A DNA stretch of 64,000 bases from Pannonibacter carbonis (GTDB taxonomy: Bacteria; Pseudomonadota; Alphaproteobacteria; Rhizobiales; Stappiaceae). The stretch is taken from positions 62,001 to 126,000 of the forward strand of contig NZ_PUDR01000011.1 in NCBI RefSeq assembly GCF_003012935.1. The letters are read 5' to 3'. Shown in pieces: positions 8,535 through 16,950 of the stretch (position 1 is the first letter of the stretch; each line of letters starts with the position of its first letter). The translations under genes and the position numbers were made by a program. The notes under the pieces were generated by a model, which searched no databases, was not told the DNA's origin, and saw only the letters and a list, made by a program, of their open reading frames with translations.

Positions 8535-9655
8535 CAGCCGGCCCCTCCGCCGGCAAAGCACATGGCGTGACGGGCCGACCAGAGCAGCGTGACAGCCTCG
8601 CCCGGACGGACATCATTGTCGCCGGTCAGCGTGATGTCGGCCTCGATCAGTTCGCCATGGTCGCTGCGCACCAGAACGCGGCTGTTGGCGCCGTTGAACA
8701 GAAGGCTTTCGACGCTCCCGTCCATCCGGTTTTCGTCCGGCGCGTTTGCTGCAGGTCCTGCGGACTTGCGGTGCGTGCGGATGAACTCGGGCCGGACGAA
8801 GATCTCGACCGCATCCCCATCGCGAACGCTCTGGCCACCGGCTGCGGTGAAGGCCATCTGCAATCCTTGCAGGGTCTCGACCTTCCCGCCGGTGCCGTCG
8901 CTCACCCGCACCTTGCCGGACCAGCGGTTGCTGTCGCCGACGAAGCCGGCAACGAAGGCCGTCTTCGGATGGTGGTACAGCTCCTGCGGCGCGCCGATCT
9001 GCTCGAAGCGGCCCTGGTTCATGATCGCGACCCGGTCGGACATGACGAGGGCTTCGGACTGGTCGTGGGTGATGTAGATGAAGGTGGTGTTGAACTGGTG
9101 CTGCAGCAGCTTCAGCTCGATCTTCATGGCCTCGCGCAGCTTCAGGTCGAGCGCGCCGAGGGGTTCATCGAGCAGCAGCACATCCGGATCCAGCACCATG
9201 CAGCGCGCAATGGCGATGCGCTGCTTCTGACCGCCGGAAAGCTGGTGGATTTCCCGCTCCGCCACGTCCGGCAGGGCGATGCGCTCCAGCACATCGTGGA
9301 CCTTGCGCCGGATTTCAGCATTGGCAACGCCCTTGCAGCGCAGGCCATAGGCGATGTTTTCGAAGACATTCATCATCGGGAACAGCGCCAGATGCTGGAA
9401 CACCATCTTGACGTTGCGCCGGTTCGGCGGCGTGCCCAGCACCGAATGGCCCTTGATGCGGATGTCGCCGCTGGTCGGCTCCTCGAACCCGGCAATCATG
9501 CGCATCAGGGTCGTCTTGCCGCAGCCGGACGGCCCGAGAATGGAAAAAAACGAGCCACTGGGAATTTCGAAGGAAATGTCCTTCACCGCGCGAAAGGCGC
9601 CGAAAGACTTGGCAATGTCAGTGCATTCGAGATCAGGAACCTGGGACATCGTCAT
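8534..9655 (-). CDS. ABC transporter ATPase, PotA-like
   Basis: The protein has about 373 residues. It carries Walker A GPSGCGKTT, signature LSGGQKQR, Walker B LLLDEPLGALD and the switch His in ITHDQSEA. A C-terminal TOBE-type beta domain follows (from about residue 260), which is the regulatory part of the PotA/MalK class. I chose the ATG at 9655 (MTMSQVPD); the frame extends 22 codons further upstream with no similarity to the family. A strong leftward terminator lies between this gene and the binding-protein gene, so it may be expressed at a lower level or from its own promoter. Confidence 0.87.
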   Translation of the reverse strand: MTMSQVPDLECTDIAKSFGAFRAVKDISFEIPSGSFFSILGPSGCGKTTLMRMIAGFEEPTSGDIRIKGHSVLGTPPNRRNVKMVFQHLALFPMMNVFENIAYGLRCKGVANAEIRRKVHDVLERIALPDVAEREIHQLSGGQKQRIAIARCMVLDPDVLLLDEPLGALDLKLREAMKIELKLLQHQFNTTFIYITHDQSEALVMSDRVAIMNQGRFEQIGAPQELYHHPKTAFVAGFVGDSNRWSGKVRVSDGTGGKVETLQGLQMAFTAAGGQSVRDGDAVEIFVRPEFIRTHRKSAGPAANAPDENRMDGSVESLLFNGANSRVLVRSDHGELIEADITLTGDNDVRPGEAVTLLWSARHAMCFAGGGAG

Positions 9656-9739
9656 ATGGCAAGCCGCGCGAGAAGGAACTGAAGGGACAGCAAGAAACAG
9701 GCTGCCGCGATCACGCGCCACGCGTCAGGGAGGCGGGGC

Positions 9740-9782
9740 GGAAAAAAGATGCAGCTGCGCACAGGGGACGCGCGCAGCTGCA
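9740..9782 (-). terminator. Rho-independent terminator between binding protein and ATPase
   Basis: A perfect 11-base stem (9750-9760 with 9772-9782, TGCAGCTGCGC/GCGCAGCTGCA) with an 11-base loop is followed, reading leftward, by a run of six T (9742-9747). It lies just after the stop of the PotD-like gene. It should end most transcripts there and leave only read-through into the ATPase and permeases, giving excess binding protein. Confidence 0.8.
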
Positions 9783-9796
9783 GACCATGCCCACGA

Positions 9797-10873
9797 TCAG
9801 CCGCCGGTGGCAGCCTTGATCTTTTCCAGGGTCTTGCCTTCCATGTCTTCCACGCCCGACGGGATGTTGGCGAAGAACTTCAGGTTGGCGATGTCGGCAT
9901 CGGTAAAGGACGCGTTGACGGCGGCCTTCTTGTCCTCAGGCAGCAGATCCTTGCCGCCCTTGACCGCTGCGATGGCGCCGGTGCTGGCGGACATGAGGGT
10001 CACGTTCTCAGGACGCAGGACGAAGTTGATCCACTTGTAAGCCACATCATCCGCCGCACCCTTTGCCGGAATGGCGAAGGTGTCGATCCAGGCCAGGGCG
10101 CCGGTGGCCGGCGGCACGAAGACGATGTTCTTGTTCTGGTCGTAGAGCTTGAACGCGGTGGAGTCCCAGGTCTCGGACGCGACGATTTCACCCGACAGCA
10201 TCATGGCGCTGAGGTCATCGCCCGAGTTCCAGTAGGCCTTGATGTTGTCCTTGCAGGCGATGAGCTTGTCGGCAACCTTGTCGAGAATGGTCTGGTACTT
10301 GGCCAAGTCCGCATAGGCCGCGAACGGATCCTCGCCCATGGCGAAGGCCGTGCCGAGCAGGATCGTGCGACGCAGGCGCATCGACGTCTTGCCCTTGTAC
10401 TGCGGGTCGCAGAGATCGCCCCAGCCCTTGATGTTCGGCGCCTTGGACGTGTCGGCCATCAGGCCAGAGGTGCCCCACTGGTGCGGCACGGCATAGACCT
10501 GGCCTTCGATCGTGGTGTTGGCCTTCACGCCATCAAGGAGCGAGGCTTCCATCACGCCGGTATCGATCTTCGACAGGTCGAGCGGCTTGTAGATGCCGTA
10601 TTCCAGCTGCGCGGCGTAGATGCGGTCGTGGCTGGGCTGGGCAAGGTCAAAGCCTGAGCCACCGGTGGCGCGCAGCTTGGCAATCATTTCCTCATTGTTC
10701 GAAAAGGTGACCTCGACCTTGACGCCCGGATTTTCGGCTTCGAACTTCTGGATCAGCTCATCGGGAGCATAGGAGCCCCAGGTGAGAATCCGCAGCGTTT
10801 CGGCATTGGCACCACTCACGCCGGCCAGCATCGTGGCCGCCAGCAAACCTGCAAGCATTGTTCTGGTATGCAT
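9797..10873 (-). CDS. Periplasmic polyamine-type binding protein, PotD-like
   Basis: The 358-residue solute-binding protein starts with a Sec signal peptide (MHTRTMLAGLLAAT..., cleaved after about SGANA) and continues ETLRILTWGSYAPDELIQKFE, the typical start of the PotD/PotF family. It delivers a cationic amine-like ligand to the PotBC-like permeases. Ligand identity is not settled by the sequence. A GGAGG lies about 5 bases upstream of the ATG. It is the first gene of the leftward transport unit, with its own promoter region after the MocR gene. Confidence 0.9.
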   Translation of the reverse strand: MHTRTMLAGLLAATMLAGVSGANAETLRILTWGSYAPDELIQKFEAENPGVKVEVTFSNNEEMIAKLRATGGSGFDLAQPSHDRIYAAQLEYGIYKPLDLSKIDTGVMEASLLDGVKANTTIEGQVYAVPHQWGTSGLMADTSKAPNIKGWGDLCDPQYKGKTSMRLRRTILLGTAFAMGEDPFAAYADLAKYQTILDKVADKLIACKDNIKAYWNSGDDLSAMMLSGEIVASETWDSTAFKLYDQNKNIVFVPPATGALAWIDTFAIPAKGAADDVAYKWINFVLRPENVTLMSASTGAIAAVKGGKDLLPEDKKAAVNASFTDADIANLKFFANIPSGVEDMEGKTLEKIKAATGG

Positions 10874-10934
10874 TGTTTCCTCCCTTCAATGCAACAGACG
10901 CACTCTCGGCTGTCTCGATCAAAAGCCTAAGGGT

Positions 10935-10982
10935 CGATTGGTCTGCAAAATATATCCATTGCAGATATTCTTGCAGTCCACT
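10935..10982 (-). promoter_or_regulatory. Promoter/operator region of the PotD-like gene
   Basis: Reading leftward, TATATT is a good -10 about 75 bases before the start. CTGCAA occurs twice as a direct repeat with 12-base periodicity upstream of it, and TTGCAG (the same word inverted) lies just past the -10. An ATTGGTCT word (plus strand 10937-10944) is shared with the MocR gene promoter. Two direct repeats plus an inverted one is a pattern reported for several MocR regulators, so this may be the MocR target. Confidence 0.45.
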
Positions 10983-10994
10983 TCTGGCACCGCA

Positions 10995-12467
10995 TCAGCG
11001 CAGCAGTCGGTCCAGTGTGTCCAGACCCTTGCGGATGTCATCGGGGGCGGCGCAGCCAAAGCCGAAGACCAGACCACGTTCGGCGATGGGGGCGACCGTG
11101 TAGCGGCCAAGGCCGGCAATCACGATCCCGGCCTGCCGCGCCTTCTCGACAATGTCTGCCTCTTCCAGCCCGGGCGCAAGCATGCCGACGGCGTGGAAGC
11201 CGCTCTGGGTCGGCTGCAGGTCGATGCGCCCGGACAGGCGCCGGGCCGCGGAAATCAGCAGATCATGCCGATCCTTGTAGATCTGCCGCATGGTGCGGAT
11301 ATGCGTGGCAAACATGCCCTCGTCCATGAATTCGGCAACGATGGCCTGCGTCACGGTCGGGACACCGCTGAGCCAGGTCTGACTGATGCGCTGAAAGCTC
11401 TCGACCAGCCCGTCCGGCACCAGGGCATAGCCAAGCCGGAGCGAGGGAAACAGCGACTTGGAGAAGGTGCCGACGTAGATGACCCGGCCGTGGGTATCGA
11501 TGCTCTTGAGGGTCGGTGGCGGCTGGTCACCGTAATAGAACTCACCATCGTAATCGTCCTCGACGATCATGGCATCGGCTTCACTGGCCGCCTTCAGGAG
11601 CGCCAGCCGGCGCGGCAGGCTCATCACATGGCCAAGTGGCTGCTGATGCGACGGGGTCACGAAGGCGAGCCGGAAATGCGGTGCCTTGGCAAGACCATCC
11701 TGGACGCAGAGCCCCTCCTGATCGACCGCCACCGGAATGGGGATGGCACCGATGGCAACGAAGGCATTGCGTGCGCCAATCGCACCGGGATTTTCGAACC
11801 ACATCGGCTCACCCGGATTGACCAGCATGCCGCCGATCAACGAGAAGGCCCGCTGCGCACCATTGGTGATGAAGATCTGCTCCGGTGCGCATTTGATCCC
11901 GCGCGAGGCGTTGAGCTGGCGCGCAATGGCAGCCCGCAAGGGGGCATAGCCGAAGGGCTCGCCATAGCCCATGATGTCGTCCCGGTCCTTGCGCCAGTGG
12001 CGGGCCGAGAGCTTGGCCCATTGCGCCATCGGAAAGGCATCGAGCGCTGGCAGCGCCGTTGTGAAGGCCTGGGACTTATGCGGCAGGCGCGTGCGCCGGA
12101 CGAATTCCGGGATGGCATGGCGCGTGGCGTGGGACAGGCGCGGAATGGCCTTGATCGCCGTGTCGCCGGCCGGCAGCGGTTTCGGCTCCAGACGCCCGGT
12201 CAGCGCCTCGCTGACATAGGTGCCGGACCCGACCCGCGCCTCCAGCAGCCCCTCCGACACCAGCCGCTCGACGGCATCGATCACCGTGGTGCGGGAGACG
12301 CCGATCTCCTCGGCGAGGGTTCGCGTTGCCGGCAGGCGCTCGCCCGGCGCAAGGCCACCGTTGAGCAGCAAATCACGCAGCGCCATGTAAAGCTGGATCG
12401 AGATCTTCTTCTCGGCCCCCTTGTCGATCTTGATCGACGACAGCACCGCCCCGGCATGACGCTTCAT
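10995..12467 (-). CDS. MocR/GabR-type regulator (GntR wing-helix plus aminotransferase-like domain)
   Basis: The 490-residue protein has a GntR winged helix-turn-helix at about residues 20-85 (LPATRTLAEEIGVSRTTV and the wing SGTYVSE), then a fold-type I aminotransferase-like domain with the PLP-lysine motif GTFSKSLFPSLRLGY. MocR proteins sense a metabolite through bound PLP, often an amine or amino acid, and activate or repress nearby genes. It sits between the PotD-like gene (same strand, downstream) and the divergent enolase-superfamily/aldehyde dehydrogenase pair, so it is the natural regulator of both. Confidence 0.92.
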   Translation of the reverse strand: MKRHAGAVLSSIKIDKGAEKKISIQLYMALRDLLLNGGLAPGERLPATRTLAEEIGVSRTTVIDAVERLVSEGLLEARVGSGTYVSEALTGRLEPKPLPAGDTAIKAIPRLSHATRHAIPEFVRRTRLPHKSQAFTTALPALDAFPMAQWAKLSARHWRKDRDDIMGYGEPFGYAPLRAAIARQLNASRGIKCAPEQIFITNGAQRAFSLIGGMLVNPGEPMWFENPGAIGARNAFVAIGAIPIPVAVDQEGLCVQDGLAKAPHFRLAFVTPSHQQPLGHVMSLPRRLALLKAASEADAMIVEDDYDGEFYYGDQPPPTLKSIDTHGRVIYVGTFSKSLFPSLRLGYALVPDGLVESFQRISQTWLSGVPTVTQAIVAEFMDEGMFATHIRTMRQIYKDRHDLLISAARRLSGRIDLQPTQSGFHAVGMLAPGLEEADIVEKARQAGIVIAGLGRYTVAPIAERGLVFGFGCAAPDDIRKGLDTLDRLLR

Positions 12468-12480
12468 GGCTCGCCTCCAA

Positions 12481-12526
12481 ATTGGTATGCGATTTTGCCC
12501 AAAGCGGACCTTATATCAAGACCAAT
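12481..12526. promoter_or_regulatory. Probable MocR operator in the divergent gap
   Basis: ATTGGTAT at 12481-12488 and ATTGGTCT on the opposite strand (12519-12526) face each other as an inverted pair in the 126-base gap between the MocR gene and the enolase-superfamily gene. The same ATTGGTCT word recurs in the PotD-like promoter. The position suits autoregulation and control of the divergent operon. Confidence 0.5.
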
Positions 12527-12593
12527 TCCGGATAGGCTCGTGATCGAAGCATCAAGGCCGCCCCCAGGCCAAAGCCCGTCGAGAGTTGACCCC

Positions 12594-13703
12594 ATGAAAA
12601 TCAAGGCGATCGAAACGTTCACCAACGAATTCGTCTGCTTCGTCCGCGTGACATCCGAGACCGGCGCCCAGGGATGGGGCCAGGTCGCGCCCTATTACGC
12701 CGATATCACGGCACAGGTGGTGCATCGGCAGGTCGCCCCTTACGCGCTGGGCCAGGACGCCTTCGACATCGCCCATCTGATGCAGATCATCCCGGAGCGG
12801 GAGCACAAGTTCCCCGGCTCTTACCTGCGCCGGGCAATGGGCGGGCTCGACACGGCGCTTTATGACCTGCGCGGCAAGCTGGAGGGCAAGCCGGTCTGCG
12901 AATTGCTTGGCGGCACGCCTGGCAAGATACGGGCCTATGCCTCGTCAATGAAGCGGGACATCACGCCTCAAGCTGAGGCCAAGCGCCTGAAGAAGCTGCA
13001 GGATCAGTTCGGCTTTGATGCCTTCAAGTTCCGCATCGGGTCGGAGTGCGGCCATGACCGCGACGAGTGGCCTGGCCGGACCGAGGAGATCGTGCCGCTC
13101 ATCCGCAAGACCTTCGCCGACGATACCAGCCTGCTGGTGGACGCCAACTCCTGCTACTCGCCCGCCAAGGCCATCGAGATCGGCCGGTTCCTGGAAGACA
13201 ATGGCATCTCGCATTACGAGGAGCCCTGCCCCTACTGGCATTATGACCAGACGCGGCAGGTCACCGAGGCGCTGGATATTGATGTCACCGGTGGCGAGCA
13301 GGACTGTTCTCTGGTCGACTGGCAGCGGATGATCGATGGCCGGGTGGTCGACATCATCCAGCCGGACGTGTGCTATCTTGGCGGCATGTGGCGGACCATG
13401 AAAGTGGCCGAGATGGCCCATGCCGCCGGCATCCCCTGCACGCCGCATGCGGCGAACTGGTCGCTGGTGACGCTGTTCACCATGCATCTGCTGCGCGCCA
13501 TCCCGAACCCCGGGAAGTATCTCGAATTCTCGATCGAGGAAGCGGACTATTACCCGTGGCAGTACGGCCTGTTCTCCAACTCGCCCTATGACATTGTCGA
13601 TGGCCATGCCACCGTGACGGACGCGCCCGGCTGGGGCATCGAGATCAATCCGGACTGGCTGGCGCGCTCCAGCTACCGGATCAGCGAACTGGGAGCGAAG
13701 TGA
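12594..13703 (+). CDS. Enolase-superfamily enzyme (mandelate racemase/muconate lactonizing type)
   Basis: The 369-residue protein has the family's N-terminal capping domain and a C-terminal barrel. Visible metal ligands are the Asp in LLVDANS, the Glu in YEEPCPY and the Glu in TGGEQD. The His in TPHAANW with the Asp in IQPDVCY forms the usual His-Asp catalytic dyad. On the second barrel strand it reads KFRIG rather than the KxK of classical racemases, so a dehydratase or one-base chemistry is possible. The frame is open far upstream across the MocR gene, but ATG 12594 gives a normal family start. It overlaps the aldehyde dehydrogenase start (TGATG), so they are one operon. Confidence 0.86.
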   Translation: MKIKAIETFTNEFVCFVRVTSETGAQGWGQVAPYYADITAQVVHRQVAPYALGQDAFDIAHLMQIIPEREHKFPGSYLRRAMGGLDTALYDLRGKLEGKPVCELLGGTPGKIRAYASSMKRDITPQAEAKRLKKLQDQFGFDAFKFRIGSECGHDRDEWPGRTEEIVPLIRKTFADDTSLLVDANSCYSPAKAIEIGRFLEDNGISHYEEPCPYWHYDQTRQVTEALDIDVTGGEQDCSLVDWQRMIDGRVVDIIQPDVCYLGGMWRTMKVAEMAHAAGIPCTPHAANWSLVTLFTMHLLRAIPNPGKYLEFSIEEADYYPWQYGLFSNSPYDIVDGHATVTDAPGWGIEINPDWLARSSYRISELGAK

Positions 13704-15193
13704 TGTCTGGCTTGGAGGCACTGGCCAACGAGGTCCTGCGCAGCGGAACGCTGGCCGGACTGCCGACGGGACATTTCATCGATGGCCACTTCACCGCGCC
13801 CTTCGCCGGGCGGATGATGGAAAGCTTCGACCCGGGCCGGGGCGAGGCTTTTGCCGAATTTGCAGCGGGCACCGAGGCGGACGCCAATCAGGCGGTGGCG
13901 ACCGCGGCCAGGGCCTTTCCGGGCTGGCGCGACACAGTGCCGGCTGCGCGCGGACGCATCCTGCAGCGGGCCTCGCAGCTGATCCTGCAACACCTCGACC
14001 GTCTCGCCGTGACCGAAAGCCTCGACAGCGGCAAGCCGCTGCAGGAGGCCATCGGCGATGTGCGCGGCGCCGCGCGCACCTTCGAGTACTACGCCGGCGC
14101 CTGCGACAAGCTGCAGGGCGACAGCTTTCCGCTCGGGCCTGACTATCTGGGCTATTCGGTCCACGAGCCGGTGGGTGTGACCGCGCATGTCATTCCCTGG
14201 AACTATCCGCTCTCGACAGCGGCCCGGGGCATCGCTCCAGCGCTGGCCGCCGGCTGCACCGTTGTCGCCAAGCCGGCAGAGCAGACGCCTTTCACTGCGC
14301 TGCTGCTGGCGGAGATCCTGCACGAGGCCGGAGTTCCCGCCGGCGTTTGCAATGTCATCACCGGAACGGGCGGCGAAATCGGGGCCGCACTGACGCGCCA
14401 CCCGGACATCAATCACATCACCTTCACCGGTTCGGTGCCCACGGGCCAGACGGTGATGCGGACGGCCGCCGAGCATGTGACGCGTGTGGTTCTGGAACTG
14501 GGCGGCAAGTCGCCAGTGATCGTGCTGGACGATGCCGACCGGGACCTGGCGCTGGCCAATGTCATGGGCGCGATCTTCGAAAATGCCGGGCAGATCTGTT
14601 CGGCAGGCTCACGGCTGGTGATCCAGCGCGGCATCCACGCCGGATTTGTCGAGGATCTGGTGCGACGGGCGAGGGCCCTGCGCCTTGGCCACGGCTTGCG
14701 ACGGCCAGACATGGGACCGGTGAATTCGGCCGCGCATCTTGGCAAGATCGCCGGGTTCGTTGACCGCGCCCGCGCTGCCGGGCTGGAGATTGCAACAGGC
14801 GGGGAAACGGCCACGGACCCGGAAACGGCCAAGGGCTGGTTCTACACGCCGACGATCATCGACCGGGCCAGGCCGCACGACGAAGTGGTGCGCGAGGAGA
14901 TCTTCGGCCCGGTGCTGACGGTACAGGTGGCCGAAGATGAGGAGCATGCCCTGGCGCTGGCCAATGACTGCCAGTATGGCCTCGTCGCCGGCGTGTTCAC
15001 GCGCGACTTTGCCAAGGCGAACCGGCTCGCGCGCCGGATCGATGCCGGGCAGATCTACATCAACGAGTATTTCGCCGGCGGCATAGAAGTGCCCTTCGGC
15101 GGCACAAAACGCTCCGGATTCGGCCGCGAAAAGGGCCTTGAAGGGCTCCTGTCCTACTGCCGCACCCGCAGCATCGCCGCGCGGATCGGGTGA
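13703..15193 (+). CDS. NAD(P)-dependent aldehyde dehydrogenase
   Basis: The 496-residue protein has all core motifs: PWNYPL, the Rossmann FTGSVPTG, the general base Glu in LELGGKSP and the catalytic Cys in NAGQICSAGS. Family members of this type oxidise betaine aldehyde, gamma-aminobutyraldehyde and similar amino aldehydes. The start ATG shares its A with the upstream stop. Together with the two GMC oxidoreductases and the amine oxidase nearby, it would turn the aldehyde they form into an acid. Its stop and that of the convergent GMC gene lie only 7 bases apart. Confidence 0.92.
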   Translation: MSGLEALANEVLRSGTLAGLPTGHFIDGHFTAPFAGRMMESFDPGRGEAFAEFAAGTEADANQAVATAARAFPGWRDTVPAARGRILQRASQLILQHLDRLAVTESLDSGKPLQEAIGDVRGAARTFEYYAGACDKLQGDSFPLGPDYLGYSVHEPVGVTAHVIPWNYPLSTAARGIAPALAAGCTVVAKPAEQTPFTALLLAEILHEAGVPAGVCNVITGTGGEIGAALTRHPDINHITFTGSVPTGQTVMRTAAEHVTRVVLELGGKSPVIVLDDADRDLALANVMGAIFENAGQICSAGSRLVIQRGIHAGFVEDLVRRARALRLGHGLRRPDMGPVNSAAHLGKIAGFVDRARAAGLEIATGGETATDPETAKGWFYTPTIIDRARPHDEVVREEIFGPVLTVQVAEDEEHALALANDCQYGLVAGVFTRDFAKANRLARRIDAGQIYINEYFAGGIEVPFGGTKRSGFGREKGLEGLLSYCRTRSIAARIG

Positions 15194-15207
15194 ACCAGCC
15201 TCACCCG
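15187..15207. terminator. Hairpin spanning two convergent stop codons
   Basis: CGGGTGA (15187-15193) pairs with TCACCCG (15201-15207) around a 7-base loop. The stem contains both the ALDH stop and the stop of the facing GMC gene. There is no T-run, so it is at best a weak bidirectional terminator. Confidence 0.4.
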
Positions 15208-16811
15208 GCCTTGATCAGGTCCGCAGCTTTTTCCGCGATCATGACGACCGGGGAGGCGGTGTTGCCGGAGACGATCTTCGGCATGATCGAGGCGTCGACG
15301 ATGCGCAGGCCGGAGAGGCCGTTGAAGTGCAGTTTCGGGTCGACGACGGCGGCCGGATCCGTGCCCATGCGGCAGGTGCCGACGGGATGGAAGATGGTGG
15401 TGGCGATGTTGCCGGCGGCGGAGAGGATCTCTTCGTCGGTGCCGACGGCTGGTCCCGGGAGCAGTTCTTCGGGTCGGTAAGGGGCAAGCGCCTTGGCCGA
15501 CATGATCTGCCGGGCCTGACGGATCGAGCGCACGGCCACGTCCCGGTCATTGGCGGTGGAGAGATAGTTGAGCCGGATGTCGGGCTGACGGGCCGGGTCG
15601 GCGGTTGCGATGTGGCAGGTGCCGACGCTGTCGGGCCTGAGGTTGCAGACCGACACCGTGATGGCCGGGAAGGGATGCAGCGGATCGCCGAGCTTGTCGG
15701 TGGAGAGCGGCTGCACGTGATACTCGAGATCCGGCGTTTCCAGCGACGGATCGGAGCGGGTGAACATGCCGAACTGGCTCGGCGCCATGCTCATCGGTCC
15801 GCTGCGCGCGGCAAGATACTGCAGCCCGATCCAGGCCTTGCCGGCAAGGCTGTTGGCCAGCGTGTTGAGCGTGCGCGCGCCATGGACCTTGAACACGGTG
15901 CGGATCTGCAGATGGTCCTGCAGGTTCTTGCCGACGCCGGGGGCGGCATGGCTGACGGGGATGCCGAGCGGGCGAAGCACGTCCGGATCGCCGATGCCGG
16001 AAAGTTCGAGCACCTTGGGCGTGTTGATGGCGCCAGCTGCAAGGATGACCTCGCGCCCGGCCTGCACGACATGCGCCCTGCCCTTGTGGCGGAAGCGAAG
16101 GCCGGTGACGCGGGTGCCGTCCAGAAGCAGGCGCTCGACCTCGGCGTGGGTGATGAGGGTGAGATTGCTGCGCTTCAGCGCCGGGCGCAGGAAGCCCTTG
16201 GCCGTGTTCCAGCGCACGCCCTTGGTCTGGTTGACCTCGAAAAAGCCGGTGCCCTCGTTGGAGCCGTCGTTGAAATCCTCGCGCGGATGGATGCCGAATT
16301 CGGCTGCGCCCTGCTGTACCGCCTTGAGGATGTCCCAGGTGAGCCGCTGGCGCGAGACCTTCCATTCGCCGCCGGACCCGTGCAGGTCGGTCCGGCCGGC
16401 GTGATGGTCCTCGGACTTGAGGAAATAGGGCAGCACGTCCTCCCAGGCCCAGCCGGGGTTTCCGAGCTGGCGCCAGTGGTCATAGTCGGCCGCCTGGCCG
16501 CGCATGTAGATCATGCCGTTGACGGAAGTGCAGCCGCCCAGAACCTTGCCGCGCGGATAGGCAAGGCTGCGGCCGTTGAGGCCCGGTTCCGACGCAGTGC
16601 GCATCATCCAGTCGGTGCGCGGGTTGCCGATGCAATAGAGGTATCCGACCGGGATGTGGATCCAGTGGTAATTGTCCGAGCCGCCGGCCTCGAGCAGGAG
16701 GACACGGCTCTTGCCGTCCTCGGTGAGGCGGTTGGCGAGCACGCAGCCCGCCGTGCCTGCACCGACGATGATGTAGTCAAAGGAGCCGCCAAGGGCCTCG
16801 GCCTGGGTCAT
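15201..16811 (-). CDS. GMC oxidoreductase, variant active site
   Basis: The 536-residue flavoprotein has the FAD motif GAGTAGCVLA near the N-terminus, the GMC signature GKVLGGCTSVNG and the catalytic His475 (HPVGTCRMG). The second active-site position, Asn in choline dehydrogenase and His in glucose oxidase, is Ala519 here (GNTASP). It is convergent with the aldehyde dehydrogenase and separated from the upstream kinase gene by two strong hairpins, so it is probably its own transcription unit. An alcohol dehydrogenase role is likely, with unknown substrate. Confidence 0.86.
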   Translation of the reverse strand: MTQAEALGGSFDYIIVGAGTAGCVLANRLTEDGKSRVLLLEAGGSDNYHWIHIPVGYLYCIGNPRTDWMMRTASEPGLNGRSLAYPRGKVLGGCTSVNGMIYMRGQAADYDHWRQLGNPGWAWEDVLPYFLKSEDHHAGRTDLHGSGGEWKVSRQRLTWDILKAVQQGAAEFGIHPREDFNDGSNEGTGFFEVNQTKGVRWNTAKGFLRPALKRSNLTLITHAEVERLLLDGTRVTGLRFRHKGRAHVVQAGREVILAAGAINTPKVLELSGIGDPDVLRPLGIPVSHAAPGVGKNLQDHLQIRTVFKVHGARTLNTLANSLAGKAWIGLQYLAARSGPMSMAPSQFGMFTRSDPSLETPDLEYHVQPLSTDKLGDPLHPFPAITVSVCNLRPDSVGTCHIATADPARQPDIRLNYLSTANDRDVAVRSIRQARQIMSAKALAPYRPEELLPGPAVGTDEEILSAAGNIATTIFHPVGTCRMGTDPAAVVDPKLHFNGLSGLRIVDASIMPKIVSGNTASPVVMIAEKAADLIKAG

Positions 16812-16859
16812 GATCGTCCATCCGGTCTGTTGCCGCCAAGGGAGCAGACGGCGGCCCTG

Positions 16860-16937
16860 CCCTGCCCGCAGGCGTGCGGGCAGGGGCCGGTCCGGCGCAA
16901 GGCTCCGGGGCGTTGGTCCCCGGGGAAAGCCCCGGGG
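16860..16937 (-). terminator. Two tandem GC hairpins ending the polyol operon
   Basis: A perfect 11-base stem with a 4-base loop (16860-16870/16875-16885) and an 8-base stem with an AAAG loop (16918-16925/16930-16937) fill the gap after the kinase stop. No T-run follows either. They probably stop or shield the 3' end of the long leftward polyol transcript before the GMC gene. Confidence 0.5.
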
Positions 16938-16950
16938 ATGTCTGTCTGGG

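Noticed and set aside
5550-8570. Rightward 1006-codon open frame opposite the GMC and permease genes
   Set aside because: Composition is extreme (Arg, Glu, Gln, His, Asp rich), it has no domain, and it covers three well-supported leftward genes.
10782-12593. Upstream extension of the enolase-superfamily gene across the MocR gene
   Set aside because: The upstream part is antisense to MocR and unlike the enzyme family. ATG 12594 gives a full normal-length protein.
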